From NCBI GenBank assembly GCA_947176505.1, contig CAMWQW010000002.1, positions 1-64,000 of the forward strand: a DNA stretch of 64,000 nt, written 5' to 3'. How positions within the stretch are numbered: the stretch's first letter is position 1; each line of letters begins with the position of its first letter. Of the stretch, positions 16,874 through 27,414 are shown piece by piece. Origin of the DNA: an uncultured Lachnospiraceae bacterium (lineage in GTDB: Bacteria; Bacillota; Clostridia; Lachnospirales; Lachnospiraceae). The notes under the pieces are model-generated. The model was not told where the DNA came from, searched no databases, and saw nothing but the letters and a program-made list of their open reading frames with translations. The translations under genes were made by a program, and so were the position numbers.

Positions 16874-17422
16874 TTACGCCGCTTTCTGCTTGTGTCTCAA
16901 TGTTACATTCCCATCCTGAAAAGGATGAATTTGTACAAACGCACGATGCAAAAAAGCTGCTTTCACTAAAATATGCACATCGTCTAATTCGCAATTAAAA
17001 ATTCTTATCAGATTGTCCATTTCAGACTCTACTTGCTCTGGCGGACAATAACTATATGTAACGCCATCCCTCATAGGATTATTCGTTATACTCTTGAATT
17101 GCCGTTTTACAAGTGGAACTCTGATATGATTACCAAACTGATCAACCGCTTCTGTTGAATCCTGATGTCTGGAAACTAAACTATGCAATTCTTTTATATA
17201 ACCAATACTCAATTGCCTATCATTTTTAACGAAATTAAAAACAAATCCAATTGCTTGTTTTCTCTTCAATTGATCCATAAATCTTTTATACTGTTCTTCA
17301 TCCCTTTGTAATTCAATCCTTCTTTTTTCCCATGACGGATAAATATTATCAATTTTTTCTGTTTTTACACTATTCCACTGCACATCAAACTCTATAGGTA
17401 TCCAAATGTTATGCTTTTCCAT
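16874..17422 (-). pseudogene. Fic-domain protein, N-terminal fragment
   Basis: The first 170 residues look like an intact Fic N-terminus: the helical leader, YIKELHSLVSRHQDST, and the catalytic helix with AAFLHRAFVQIHPFQDGN. Just after that motif the frame enters foreign sequence and stops about ten codons later, at 16874. The anion-binding half of the motif and everything after it are displaced to 15625-16011. The start at 17422 is the natural one. The break at 16906 is the right edge of the HicAB-carrying insertion. Confidence 0.85.
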
Positions 17423-17466
17423 CTCTTATACCTCCTGCCTATGATGTCTCTATGATAAATATTTTA

Positions 17467-17797
17467 TTACCAAACTATGTGGGCACAGATATCTGTTGTC
17501 CGTTCCTGCCGATATTTCTTAGGGCTGGTATGAAAGTATTTACGAAAGGTTCTTGCAAAATGGCTATAGGATGAAAAATGCAGTATATCAAATATTTCAC
17601 TAAAAGAGTAATCAGAGTATTTCAGCATATTTTTCGCCGCCTCCATACGTTTTATTATGACATGCTCTGTGATATTCATATTGGAGCATTTCTGTATCGT
17701 ATCTGTGATGATGAAAGTCATTCTCACGGTTGGTAAATTCCAAATATGCAATCCTTTTATCAATGTTTTCATTCAAAATTACCACCCCAAAACTCAT
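17467..17797 (-). pseudogene. AraC-family regulator with a large internal deletion
   Basis: One frame (about 17797-17640) gives an N-terminal helix, NIDKRIAYLEFTNRENDFHHHRYDTEMLQYEY. The next frame gives the end of an AraC double helix-turn-helix, IIKRMEAAKNMLKYSDYSF, then SSYSHFARTFRKYFHTSPKKYR. About 200 residues that normally separate these parts are gone, and the join near 17670 is out of frame. Such regulators often lie next to carbohydrate genes; the divergent GH5 gene may be its former target. Confidence 0.8.
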
Positions 17798-17854
17798 TAT
17801 ATTACATTTTCAAAATCTGGAAAAAATACATGACAGGAAAACAAAATAAATGCT

Positions 17855-17882
17855 TTGCTTTATTTGGTACTTCTGCTATATT
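17855..17882 (+). promoter_or_regulatory. Possible promoter of the GH5 gene
   Basis: TTGCTT (17855-17860) and TATATT (17877-17882) are 16 bases apart, about 70 bases upstream of the GH5 start. Matches are moderate. Confidence 0.4.
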
Positions 17883-17952
17883 GAAATTATAGAAAAATAT
17901 CCGTGATAAATTCAACGTGACATTGGGTCATTCAAGAAAGGTGGTTACTGAT

Positions 17953-18906
17953 ATGCTGAAAGAAAAAGGATTTTACAGAGGTATCAATCTCGGCGGCTGG
18001 CTCTCACAATGCGATTACAGCGAGGAGCGTCTGAACTATTTTATTACCGAACCGGATTTTGCAAAGATTGCGTCTTGGGGTCTTGACCATGTACGCATCC
18101 CGGTAGATTACAATATTCTGGAAAACGAGGATGGAACATACAAAGAGGAAGGATTCGACAGAATTACAGGTGCACTGGACTTGTGCAGGAAATATCATCT
18201 GAATATGGTTCTTGACCTGCACAAAGCAGCAGGATTTTCATTTGACAACTATAGCGAAAATGAGCATGGATTTTTTGAAGATGAGAATTTACAAGAGCGA
18301 TTCTGTCGCCTATGGGAGGAAATTGCCCGGCATTTTGGCAACTACCCGGATTGTGTGGCATTTGAACTGCTCAATGAAGTGACCGACAAGAGTTATATCA
18401 CAGTATGGAATCAGGTGGTATACAAGTGTATTGACAGAATCCGTAGGATTGCACCGGATACGCTGATTCTGGTAGGCAGCTACCATAACAACAGTGCGCA
18501 CGCAGTCAAAGATCTTGATGCGCCGTTTGATGATAAAGTGATTTACAATATGCACTGCTATGAACCATTGAATTTTACACACCAAGGAGCCTACTGGACA
18601 GATCTGATTAACCCGGACGAGAGATTAAGCTTTGCAAAAAGCGGATGTACACCGGAGTTTTTTGATACAATTTTTGCATCCGCCATCCAGAAAGCGCAGG
18701 AAAACCATACAGAGCTTTACTGTGGAGAATACGGCGTTATCGATCAGGCTGCGCCGGAAGATACGCTGGCATGGTATCAGGCTATCCACAGCGTATTTGA
18801 GAAATATGGCATTGCACGCTGTGCGTGGAGCTACAAACAAATGGATTTTGGAATTTCTGACAGCAGACTGGATATTGTACGTGAAGAACTGATGAAAAAT
18901 CTGTAA
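17953..18906 (+). CDS. Glycoside hydrolase family 5 enzyme (317 aa)
   Basis: The sequence follows the GH5 barrel: GFYRGINLGGWLSQ at the start, LDHVRIPVDYNIL, LDLHKAAG, then FELLNEV with the acid/base glutamate, and LYCGEYG with the nucleophile glutamate. There is no signal peptide, so it should be cytoplasmic and act on imported beta-glucan oligosaccharides; the exact bond is not predictable. The longer frame begins at a GTG at 17917, but AAGGTGG lies eight bases before the ATG at 17953. It is the only intact gene in a decayed stretch and is read opposite to its neighbours. Confidence 0.92.
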   Translation: MLKEKGFYRGINLGGWLSQCDYSEERLNYFITEPDFAKIASWGLDHVRIPVDYNILENEDGTYKEEGFDRITGALDLCRKYHLNMVLDLHKAAGFSFDNYSENEHGFFEDENLQERFCRLWEEIARHFGNYPDCVAFELLNEVTDKSYITVWNQVVYKCIDRIRRIAPDTLILVGSYHNNSAHAVKDLDAPFDDKVIYNMHCYEPLNFTHQGAYWTDLINPDERLSFAKSGCTPEFFDTIFASAIQKAQENHTELYCGEYGVIDQAAPEDTLAWYQAIHSVFEKYGIARCAWSYKQMDFGISDSRLDIVREELMKNL

Positions 18907-18957
18907 CTTATGAAATTCTGGATATGTTTGTTTCTTAAAGGCTTCCAAGGGCATCTT

Positions 18958-19248
18958 TCAGGTCTCTGCAATCCTGATGACTGTCTCCATCCGGAACCGG
19001 TATATCTTCCTGCAGTCAGGATAGATATCCGGTTCCGGAAGGCACAGTGCTGATTCCAACCTCATCCCGTATCTCTTACATTCATTGGCTAGATAATAAC
19101 TCCAATGCAAATTTTCCAATAACTTCAGCCCCACATAAAAACTGATGTGCTTTTTACAAGTAGAAAATAAGATGGATTTTCCTCCATTCTCATAATACGG
19201 CATACTCCATAATATACGTTCATTTACACACGGGACACTGTTTTGCAA
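18958..19248 (-). pseudogene. DUF1801 (YdhG-like) protein fragment
   Basis: The frame includes NERILWSMPYYENGGKSILFST and CKKHISFYVGLKLLEN, characteristic of DUF1801 proteins related to frataxin-like iron chaperones. The usual N-terminal helix is not clean, and no start codon with a ribosome site is seen. The end (FRMETVIRI) is a reasonable C-terminus. I judge it a 5'-damaged remnant. The same frame stays open upstream without a recognisable start. Confidence 0.55.
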
Positions 19249-19473
19249 TATAATAGACTGTGTTTCTGCTGTTTCTCCGTCCGGTGCAGTCCGCAGAAGT
19301 TCAATGCACTCCCTTCCGGGTCTAATAATTGATTGTTACTATATTTAATCTGATAAAATTCCTTCTGTATATCTGGCTATCTCCCGCGTCTTTGTAAACT
19401 GCTTCTCTTATGGTAATCATTACCGGACTGGCTTTATGGCACATGGAAATATCCTGATAAAAACATTTCCACC

Positions 19474-19511
19474 AAAAAACACACCTAAAGCTGTATTTAA
19501 GTGTGTTTTTA
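19474..19511. terminator. Bidirectional intrinsic terminator
   Basis: AAACACAC with a short AAA extension pairs with TTTAAGTGTGTTT. T-runs follow on both strands (TTTTTT on the minus, TTTTT on the plus). Confidence 0.7.
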
Positions 19512-19835
19512 CCCCCTGCATCCAGTTATCAAACTCTATCCTGCAACAGCAAACATTCATCACATTCAGTAAATCAATGATATCTGCCTGTATCAGTTTC
19601 TTCTTTGAAATATATCCTAATCCCTGCCTGTGCCTTTTTATACCGTTTGTCAAATGCCTCTCTGACTTCTGTCTCTTGCTTTGCCCGGATATGGGCTTTC
19701 ATTTCCCGGTAGCCACCGAATTGAAACTCTCATTTAACTTTGGGGCATTCCTAAAGAAATCCCCATAATAAAGCGAACTCTCCAACATCTCTTCCATCTT
19801 TCATCCCTCCACACTCTTATAATTTTCCCCGGAAA

Positions 19836-19871
19836 AGAATAACGTGGTGAAGCCTTTTCAGCCACCACGTT
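19836..19871 (-). terminator. Intrinsic terminator of gdhA
   Basis: AACGTGGTG (19841-19849) pairs with CACCACGTT (19863-19871), 38 bases after the gdhA stop; ATTCTTTT follows on the minus strand. Confidence 0.75.
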
Positions 19872-19909
19872 ATTTGAAATACTTATAGATTTATTCTAAT
19901 TCAAACAAT

Positions 19910-21340
<1,431 letters not shown>

Positions 21341-21480
21341 TTAGCATATTAACGCGTAAAAATTTCATGAAATTTTTCTGCTTTTTTGTGTCACATTGTA
21401 CAATGATACTCATATTCACTAATACATGTATACAATTCAAAGACTTTTTCACAGTATTTTATGCCACTCTGCACCTTATA

Positions 21481-21912
21481 CTACAAATATTCTTTCAATC
21501 TTTGAATATTCCTCTCTTCAAAATCCACAAGTTCTCTTGCCAGTTCTACCGCAGTATCTGTCGCCATCTGATTATGCTTCATAACTTTCCACATACTCGT
21601 GATTCCTCTGTTACTTCCTTGAATCATCATATCCGCAAGATGTTCTCTGCTGATATTAAACGCCGTATTCGCATGAATACTTCCTTTTAGCATCATATCC
21701 GCAATCTGACTGCCTCGGTATACTTCCCCTTCGTTCTCTAAGATCTGATCTAAGGCTTTATTATGAATTTCCGAATATCGAAGTGACTGTTTAGATAACT
21801 GCAGCGAAAACTCATCATTTTCTATTTTATCTAAAATCGTATCAATTGCCGTCATTCCCATTTCCGTATTTCGCTGTACTTCCTTTAAAATCTTAATATC
21901 ATCCTGCTTCAT
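21481..21912 (-). CDS. Helical protein of unknown function (143 aa)
   Basis: GGAGG six bases before the ATG at 21912 supports this start over the longer frame at 21975. The protein is soluble and almost wholly helical: KEVQRNTEMGMTAIDTILDKI, then SKQSLRYSEIHNKALDQIL, and two further amphipathic segments. The pattern of four long helices suggests a ferritin-like or spectrin-like bundle, but the metal-binding pairs of ferritins are not evident. I do not recognise the family. It lies alone between gdhA and the SH3-domain gene. Confidence 0.7.
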   Translation of the reverse strand: MKQDDIKILKEVQRNTEMGMTAIDTILDKIENDEFSLQLSKQSLRYSEIHNKALDQILENEGEVYRGSQIADMMLKGSIHANTAFNISREHLADMMIQGSNRGITSMWKVMKHNQMATDTAVELARELVDFEERNIQRLKEYL

Positions 21913-22023
21913 AGTCTGCCTCCGTTTCCTTTCATATCCCATTCCATGTCCTGAATATTTTTCATTATCCCGCAATTAGGCGCTGTATTCTATTCCCGCC
22001 AGCGTACATCCTTGGCACACATC

Positions 22024-22057
22024 AAAAAAGGAGTACGGGAAAGCTCCCATACTCCTT
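22024..22057 (-). terminator. Intrinsic terminator of the SH3-domain gene
   Basis: AAGGAGTACGGGA pairs with TCCCATACTCCTT (one mismatch), and on the minus strand six or more T residues follow. Confidence 0.85.
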
Positions 22058-22143
22058 ATCATTACCATTATTCCTTAATTTAATCACTTACGACCTATAG
22101 GCATCAAACCGACAGTTCCATATGTCCAAGCCTCATCTAACGT

Positions 22144-23475
22144 TTATTCCACGAAATCAGACTTCACATAAGCAGTCTTACCATTATATTTAATCTTCGT
22201 CCAGCCGTCAGCCTGCTTCATGATTAATTCCAATTTTTCGCCTACATACGCTGTTCCCAGCTTCTCGCCATTCTCGCTTGCCGAAGCTCTGATACGGACA
22301 TTCTCTTTCACTGTCACCGTACCGGTCGAAGCCGGCGCACTGTTATTGTCTTCCTGTGCAGCAGTTTGTGTAGTCGTCTCCGGCTCATCCTCTTCATTAC
22401 TGCTATCTGAAGCATCCGCTTGCATCGTCTCTACAGGCTCTAAAAATTGACTCTTAATATACGCTTCGCCACCTTCATAGCTAACCTTGCTCCAGCCGTT
22501 GCCCTTTTCCTCCAGCAGCGCAAACTCGTCGCCCACTGCCGCCTTGCCTAATTTGTCTGCAGTCTCACTGTCGGATTTCCTGATATTTACTACATCTATT
22601 GCCCTGACTCTCGTCACTATAGTAGCCGGCTCCGTAGATGCTGCTTCTTCTGGCTCCTGTGTCTCGTCTGTCACAGCAGGATTCTCTTCCCCCTCAGATG
22701 CACCTTCCTCTGATGAGGCACTTCCCTCTGCACGTGCCAGTGCTTCTCCCACATTTTTGTCAATCTCAGCATTTAAATCAACGATAAAGTCAACCAGCTC
22801 ATCGTCTTCTGCAACCATATCGTTATATGCAACCGCCACTTTGTTGTTCAAGTCTATAACATCATCCTGAAGAGTCAGTTCACGAATATAATTCAGCACA
22901 TTCTGATCCTCTTCTCCGTCTTCGTTAAGATAGTAATTGCCACTCTCATCTATGCAGACATAATATGTCCGCATACCCGGAATCGGTTTGTCATAGTCAT
23001 AGAATTTCACTTCTGCGTAGACATATGCTATATAAGTTCCCTCTTTAGGTCCGGTCTTCGTATAGATTTCAAGCACCGGATATGACTCAATATATTTGCT
23101 TGTTTCCTCTGCCTTGAGTATCTCCGTCGCATCCAGCTTATCCACCAGTCTGTCCATCGTAGCAGTATCGCCTTCCACCATTGCAGTATAATAAGTACTG
23201 AACAGTTCATTGATCTCCGGAACTGCATCCTGCTCTAACGGAACTTCCGGAACGTCAATTGACGCGTCCGAGATATCGACATCCTCTGTTGCCTCTATTG
23301 TTTCTTCTTCCGCAATTTTTCTTTTATTCGCATTAATTGCTACAACAACTGTGATTGCTACGCAAAGCACAAGTATAACTGGCATAACAATCTTGGAATA
23401 TCTAAAAAGCCAATTTTTAAAGCTTTCCAATTTAGCTTTGATATAATCCTGTATATTGTTATTTGATGTATTCAT
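22144..23475 (-). CDS. Membrane-anchored protein with two bacterial SH3 domains (443 aa)
   Basis: A short cytoplasmic N-terminus precedes one membrane segment at about residues 31-47 (MPVILVLCVAITVVVAI), so the rest should lie outside. Residues 75-260 form a domain with NTF2-like features (FSTYYTAMVEGDTATMDRLVDKL). An acidic Ser/Glu/Thr-rich linker follows, then SH3_3 domains at about 290-350 (VVNIRKSDSETADKLGKA) and 380-443 (NVRIRASASENGEKLGTA). Such proteins bind peptidoglycan. No enzyme motif is seen. The adjacent tRNA gene is in the same direction. Ends at a strong terminator. Confidence 0.85.
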   Translation of the reverse strand: MNTSNNNIQDYIKAKLESFKNWLFRYSKIVMPVILVLCVAITVVVAINANKRKIAEEETIEATEDVDISDASIDVPEVPLEQDAVPEINELFSTYYTAMVEGDTATMDRLVDKLDATEILKAEETSKYIESYPVLEIYTKTGPKEGTYIAYVYAEVKFYDYDKPIPGMRTYYVCIDESGNYYLNEDGEEDQNVLNYIRELTLQDDVIDLNNKVAVAYNDMVAEDDELVDFIVDLNAEIDKNVGEALARAEGSASSEEGASEGEENPAVTDETQEPEEAASTEPATIVTRVRAIDVVNIRKSDSETADKLGKAAVGDEFALLEEKGNGWSKVSYEGGEAYIKSQFLEPVETMQADASDSSNEEDEPETTTQTAAQEDNNSAPASTGTVTVKENVRIRASASENGEKLGTAYVGEKLELIMKQADGWTKIKYNGKTAYVKSDFVE

Positions 23476-23546
23476 AAATAATGACCTTTCCTAGTATCTC
23501 ATAAAAGCAGCCATATATGATACATGACCATATATGTGCTGCATAG

Positions 23547-23618
23547 TGCACCCGACAGGACTCGAACCTGCATCAAAGGCGTCGGAGGCCTACGTTTTAT
23601 CCATTAGACTACGGGTGC
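23547..23618 (-). tRNA. tRNA-Arg, anticodon CCG
   Basis: On the minus strand the acceptor GCACCCG pairs with CGGGTGC, the T arm CAGGTTCGAGTCCTG is perfect, and the anticodon loop CTCCGAC carries CCG, which reads CGG. The discriminator is A and CCA is not encoded. The D arm (GTCT with AAAC) and the first anticodon-stem pair are imperfect. It lies between the SH3-domain gene and the DUF5688 gene. Confidence 0.9.
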
Positions 23619-23703
23619 CGACTTACATACACAAATGTTACGATTTTGTTACATCTTGCTTATCATATCATAAGTCGGCACTATTGTCCAGTAAACTAAA
23701 CGA

Positions 23704-24588
23704 TTAAACAATAATTTCCTCTATTTTTGCTTTTTTTCTACTATAACGATACAAACTATAAGACAGAATTTCTTCGGGTTCTACCTGTGTTGTATTGACC
23801 TCCTCTACCATATGGCGGTAGAAATTATACTGATGTTCTCCATCATCCGGCAAAAGCAATACCTCATGAACGGAGCTTGGCAAAATTAATAAATCCGAAT
23901 CCAACCGTTCAGATAATTTAGATATTTCATCTGAATACAGCATAGCGGAAGCACCGTACATTTTTTCTTTATTCGTCAGCACATACATCCTCACATCTTT
24001 TTCTTCTAATCTGATTCCGGTCATGTCATGGATCAGTTTCTGCATCGGAACAAGTAACTCCGGCATATAATGTTTCATATTATCCTGAGCTGTTTGATAG
24101 ATTGTATCAAGCGACTGCTTCCATATATCCAAATGATTGTAATGGATTAAAATGGTTGCCTTCCCGAATTTCTTCTCTTCCATCGAATAATAAAACACAA
24201 TTGCAAGATTACACCATCTGAAATGCGGAACATCTTTTAGAAGCTTTTTATTTTGGTTGTAATTAATCACTTTATAAAAAATCCTGTCCCTGACATGCTC
24301 AAATACACTAAAAAAACTCATATCCAGATTGATATCCCTCATCTGGGCTTCATACAGCGCCACAATCCTGTCCGTAATTTCCTGTATATCAGTTCCATCA
24401 CAATACTGCCTATATGGTTCTTCCAGATATATGGTGGGTGATATCTGATCGGTCTGTTTCATCATAATAACCCCGGTCAGACATATATCATTATTTTTTG
24501 TTACCTTTGTGACTTTGACTTCATATTCATCTCCCATTCTCTCCTGCAAAATCACAACGATTTTTTCTACAAATATACTAAAATTCAT
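23704..24588 (-). CDS. DUF5688-family protein (294 aa)
   Basis: The protein matches what I know of DUF5688: ICLTGVIMMKQTDQISPTIYLEEPY early, FYKVINYNQNKKLLKDVPHFRW in the middle, and MYVLTNKEKMYGASAMLYSD with LLILPSSVHEVLLLPDD near the end. It is soluble, with no membrane segment. The frame runs up to 24732, but conserved sequence starts at the ATG at 24588, preceded by a purine-rich AGAGGG. Function is unknown; the family is mainly in Lachnospiraceae and is often present in several copies. Confidence 0.8.
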   Translation of the reverse strand: MNFSIFVEKIVVILQERMGDEYEVKVTKVTKNNDICLTGVIMMKQTDQISPTIYLEEPYRQYCDGTDIQEITDRIVALYEAQMRDINLDMSFFSVFEHVRDRIFYKVINYNQNKKLLKDVPHFRWCNLAIVFYYSMEEKKFGKATILIHYNHLDIWKQSLDTIYQTAQDNMKHYMPELLVPMQKLIHDMTGIRLEEKDVRMYVLTNKEKMYGASAMLYSDEISKLSERLDSDLLILPSSVHEVLLLPDDGEHQYNFYRHMVEEVNTTQVEPEEILSYSLYRYSRKKAKIEEIIV

Positions 24589-24769
24589 TTTCCCTCTTTC
24601 CCATTCTCCCCGGGACATATCATCAGTCAAATAAATTTTATTATGAGTCCGCAAAGCAAGACTCGCCGTAAACTCGGAATGACGGAGCAATTTCTTATAC
24701 TGAAAAAAGACAATGGCTGCTCCCGCTTCCATTGTCTTATAGGCTTCTTAGAAAAATAATTGATGTAAA

Positions 24770-25327
24770 TTATACTCTGGACAAATATTCACCTGTTCTG
24801 GTGTCGATTTTGATTTTCTCACCCTGCTCTACGAACAGCGGGACCATAACTTTAGCTCCTGTCTCAACAATAGCAGGCTTAGTCGCTCCGGTTGCCGTAT
24901 CACCTTTAAATCCCGGCTCTGTATCTGTAATCTCTAACTCTACGAACAACGGCGGCTCAATAGCAAACACACTGCCATTATAGGAACAAATCTTAACCAT
25001 CTCGTTTTCTTTCACAAATTTCAGCGCATCGCCGACTGCCTCTGCATTCAGGGCAATCTGATCATATGTCTCCGTATCCATGAAATTGAATAAATCACCG
25101 TCTGAATATAAGTACTGCATATCTTTCCTGTCAATTCGTGCCTGAGGGCATTTCTCTGTCGGTCTGAAAGTCTTCTCAACAACTCCTCCGTTGATAATGT
25201 TCTTCAACTTTGTTCTTACAAATGCTGCGCCTTTACCGGGCTTCACATGCTGAAATTCAATTATCTGATAAACATTGCCTTCAAACTCAATGGTAATACC
25301 GTTTCTGAAATCGCCTGCCGATATCAT
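24770..25327 (-). CDS. efp: Elongation factor P (185 aa)
   Basis: Relieves ribosome stalling at consecutive prolines. The N-terminal KOW-like domain has [15 protein letters not shown] with the tip lysine at residue 32, the usual site of modification. Two OB domains follow, ending in [14 protein letters not shown], the conserved tail. Length is standard. AGGAGG lies eight bases before the ATG. It is the last gene of the aro cluster, after aroQ. The modification enzyme is not in this window. Confidence 0.97.
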   Translation of the reverse strand: MISAGDFRNGITIEFEGNVYQIIEFQHVKPGKGAAFVRTKLKNIINGGVVEKTFRPTEKCPQARIDRKDMQYLYSDGDLFNFMDTETYDQIALNAEAVGDALKFVKENEMVKICSYNGSVFAIEPPLFVELEITDTEPGFKGDTATGATKPAIVETGAKVMVPLFVEQGEKIKIDTRTGEYLSRV

Positions 25328-25460
25328 AAAATAATCCTCCTAGATTTTCACAAATATAATTCTTACTTAGTTTATACTATAAAGCTTGTTTTTTCAACCT
25401 CTTTCCCAAAAAAAGACAAAAACTTTTGGCATTCCGTTTTATTCTTTCGTATTATGCAGC

Positions 25461-25889
25461 TTATTTCGCAAGAATATAATCAATTGCCATCAAGTATCCT
25501 TCCAGTCCTTCGCCGTAAATCTGTTTATCACAGGCAGGTGCGGTGACAGATACTTTGCGGAAATCTTCTCTTTCCATAATATTAGAGATATGGATTTCTA
25601 CTTTAGGCACAGAAATGCTCGCCAATGCATCACGAATCGCATAACTGTAATGCGTATATGCCCCCGGATTAATTACAATTCCTTCCGTACCGTCAAAATA
25701 TGAATCCTGTATCCGGTCGATAATCGCACCCTCGTGATTACTCTGGAATACTTCTATGGTACAGCCTTCCTTCTGTCCCTTCTCCCCAATCATATTAAGC
25801 AGATAATCATAATCCTGCGTCCCGTACACACTTTTCTCCCGGATACCCAGAAAATTAATATTCGGTCCGTTAATTACTAACAGTTTCAT
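25461..25889 (-). CDS. aroQ: 3-dehydroquinate dehydratase, type II (142 aa)
   Basis: Third step of the shikimate pathway. MKLLVINGPNINFLGIRE, then YGTQDYDYL, FQSNHEGAIIDRIQ, VINPGAYTHYSYAIRDAL and VEIHISNIMEREDFR are the type II signature blocks, with the catalytic tyrosine in the flexible lid and the histidine in VEIHISN. The ATG at 25889 follows GGAGG. An in-frame ATG at 25916, overlapping the aroK stop, would add MSSAEMEEE, and coupling there is also possible. Confidence 0.95.
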   Translation of the reverse strand: MKLLVINGPNINFLGIREKSVYGTQDYDYLLNMIGEKGQKEGCTIEVFQSNHEGAIIDRIQDSYFDGTEGIVINPGAYTHYSYAIRDALASISVPKVEIHISNIMEREDFRKVSVTAPACDKQIYGEGLEGYLMAIDYILAK

Positions 25890-25912
25890 CTCTTCCTCCA
25901 TTTCTGCCGAAC

Positions 25913-26428
25913 TCATCCGGCACAATTAACATGTTCCTCTATCTCATTCAAAATCTGCTCAAAATCTTTGTCATCTACCACAATGGTCACATCCGATGCC
26001 TCCGTATAACAGTCATCACGCTGCGCGAGCATTGTCCGAATCTTCTCCTTCGGATTCTCCCCTTGTAAAAGAGGTCTTGTGGTGTCATGTTTCACTCTTC
26101 CGTATATTGTTTCCGCACTTGCCTTTAAATAGAAAACTTGTCCCAATTCATGCAGCAGCTTTCTGTTTTCCTCCCGCAAAGGCAGCCCGCCTCCCACTGA
26201 AATAATAAGGTTTCCTGCACTCTCCGATATTTTACGTAAAAAAGCTGTCTCTCTGTCTCTAAAGTACCCTTCTCCGTCTGTTGCAAAAATATCTGAGATA
26301 GTGCGTTTTTCTTCCTTTTCAATCTCCTTATCCGTGTCTATAACTGCCCGCCGCAGACGATAAGACAATCTTAAGCCCACAGTCGTCTTTCCGGACCCCA
26401 TAAATCCGATCAGTATCACATTTCGCAT
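25913..26428 (-). CDS. aroK: Shikimate kinase (171 aa)
   Basis: Phosphorylates shikimate with ATP. Walker A GFMGSGKTTVG near residues 8-18, the shikimate-binding VIDTDKEIEKEEK and GYFRDRETAFL, then VGGGLPLREENRKLL and the lid TTRPLLQ are all present. Length is normal. Its stop overlaps the upstream-extended aroQ start, so aroK and aroQ are probably translationally coupled. aroE lies 67 bases upstream. Confidence 0.95.
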   Translation of the reverse strand: MRNVILIGFMGSGKTTVGLRLSYRLRRAVIDTDKEIEKEEKRTISDIFATDGEGYFRDRETAFLRKISESAGNLIISVGGGLPLREENRKLLHELGQVFYLKASAETIYGRVKHDTTRPLLQGENPKEKIRTMLAQRDDCYTEASDVTIVVDDKDFEQILNEIEEHVNCAG

Positions 26429-26495
26429 AATTCCCGCCTGCTCCTTTATCTGACGTTATATCACTCATTCCTCTGTCATCCGCACATACGATGCC

Positions 26496-27359
26496 TTACA
26501 CAAAGTGTCCTTTTAGCTTCTCATAAACCATCTGTGCGCTCTCTTCCGGCACACTCACACCATTCCACAACTCATACGCTATAATTCCCTGATACAGCAG
26601 CATCTTCAATCCGTTATATGCATTCCCTCCGTGCTCTTTCACAAGTCTCATGAATTTCGTCTCCCACGGATTATAGATTAAATCAAATCCTGTATGAATT
26701 TTTTCATAAAGTGCCGCATCGTCGATCACCACATCTTCCGTGTGCGGTGCAAGCCCTACGGAAGTCCCCTGAATCGCAAGATATTTTCTATCAGAAAGTT
26801 TTGTATAATCTTCCGTAGCCATCGGTACAATTACTTCCCTGCCAACGGTACGATTGACTTCCTCCGCCACAGTTTCCGCCTTACCGACCGTACGATTTAG
26901 CATATACACTTTATCTGCGCCCTTTACGGCACACAGATATGCAACTGCTCTGGCTGCGCCGCCTGCTCCCAAGAGAATAATCTGCTCACCGTCAATCACT
27001 ATTCCTTCGCTCGTCATGGCACGATACAGCCCTTCCATATCCGTATTATATCCTTTATAACCGCCGTCCGTCTTCACTAATGTATTAACAGCGCCGATAT
27101 TTTCTGCCAGTTCATCAATCTCCCGCAAACTCTTTATGACTTCACTCTTATACGGCACTGTCACATTCAGTCCCAATAAATTCAAAGCGTCCGCGCCGGC
27201 AACTGCTGTATCCACTCTTCCCTGTTCTACCGGAAAAGGCACATAGACAAGATTATGTCCTAACAGCTTAGACAATGTATTATGTATCATCGGAGAAAGT
27301 GTGTGCTCCACCGGATTACCTATCAAACCGCAGGTTCGTGTTTTGCCGTTGATTTCCAT
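26496..27359 (-). CDS. aroE: Shikimate dehydrogenase (287 aa)
   Basis: NADP-dependent reduction of 3-dehydroshikimate. The substrate domain has CGLIGNPVEHTLSPMIHN, then LNVTVPYKSEV with the catalytic lysine and IGAVNTLV. The cofactor domain has LLGAGGAARAVAYL and NRTVGKAE, whose Asn-Arg-Thr fits NADP use. GAGG lies seven bases before the ATG at 27359. An ATG at 27386 in the same frame adds MSSAEMRKT, and the same six residues precede aroQ. Directly downstream of the YqeG gene. Confidence 0.95.
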   Translation of the reverse strand: MEINGKTRTCGLIGNPVEHTLSPMIHNTLSKLLGHNLVYVPFPVEQGRVDTAVAGADALNLLGLNVTVPYKSEVIKSLREIDELAENIGAVNTLVKTDGGYKGYNTDMEGLYRAMTSEGIVIDGEQIILLGAGGAARAVAYLCAVKGADKVYMLNRTVGKAETVAEEVNRTVGREVIVPMATEDYTKLSDRKYLAIQGTSVGLAPHTEDVVIDDAALYEKIHTGFDLIYNPWETKFMRLVKEHGGNAYNGLKMLLYQGIIAYELWNGVSVPEESAQMVYEKLKGHFV

Positions 27360-27414
27360 TGTTTTCCTCATTTCTGCGCTGCTCATTTCACCCTTTCACA
27401 AAGCCTCGCAATTC

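Larger units (their letters stand above)
19249..19909. other. Degenerate intergenic stretch, no intact gene
   Basis: On the minus strand an ATG near 19798 after GGAGGGATGAAAG opens a short frame, MEEMLESSLYYGDFF, that stops after about 32 codons. The next frame then reads REMKAHIRAKQETEVREAFD. This looks like one frame-shifted small gene, but I cannot name it. The region also holds two terminators, listed separately. Confidence 0.4.
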
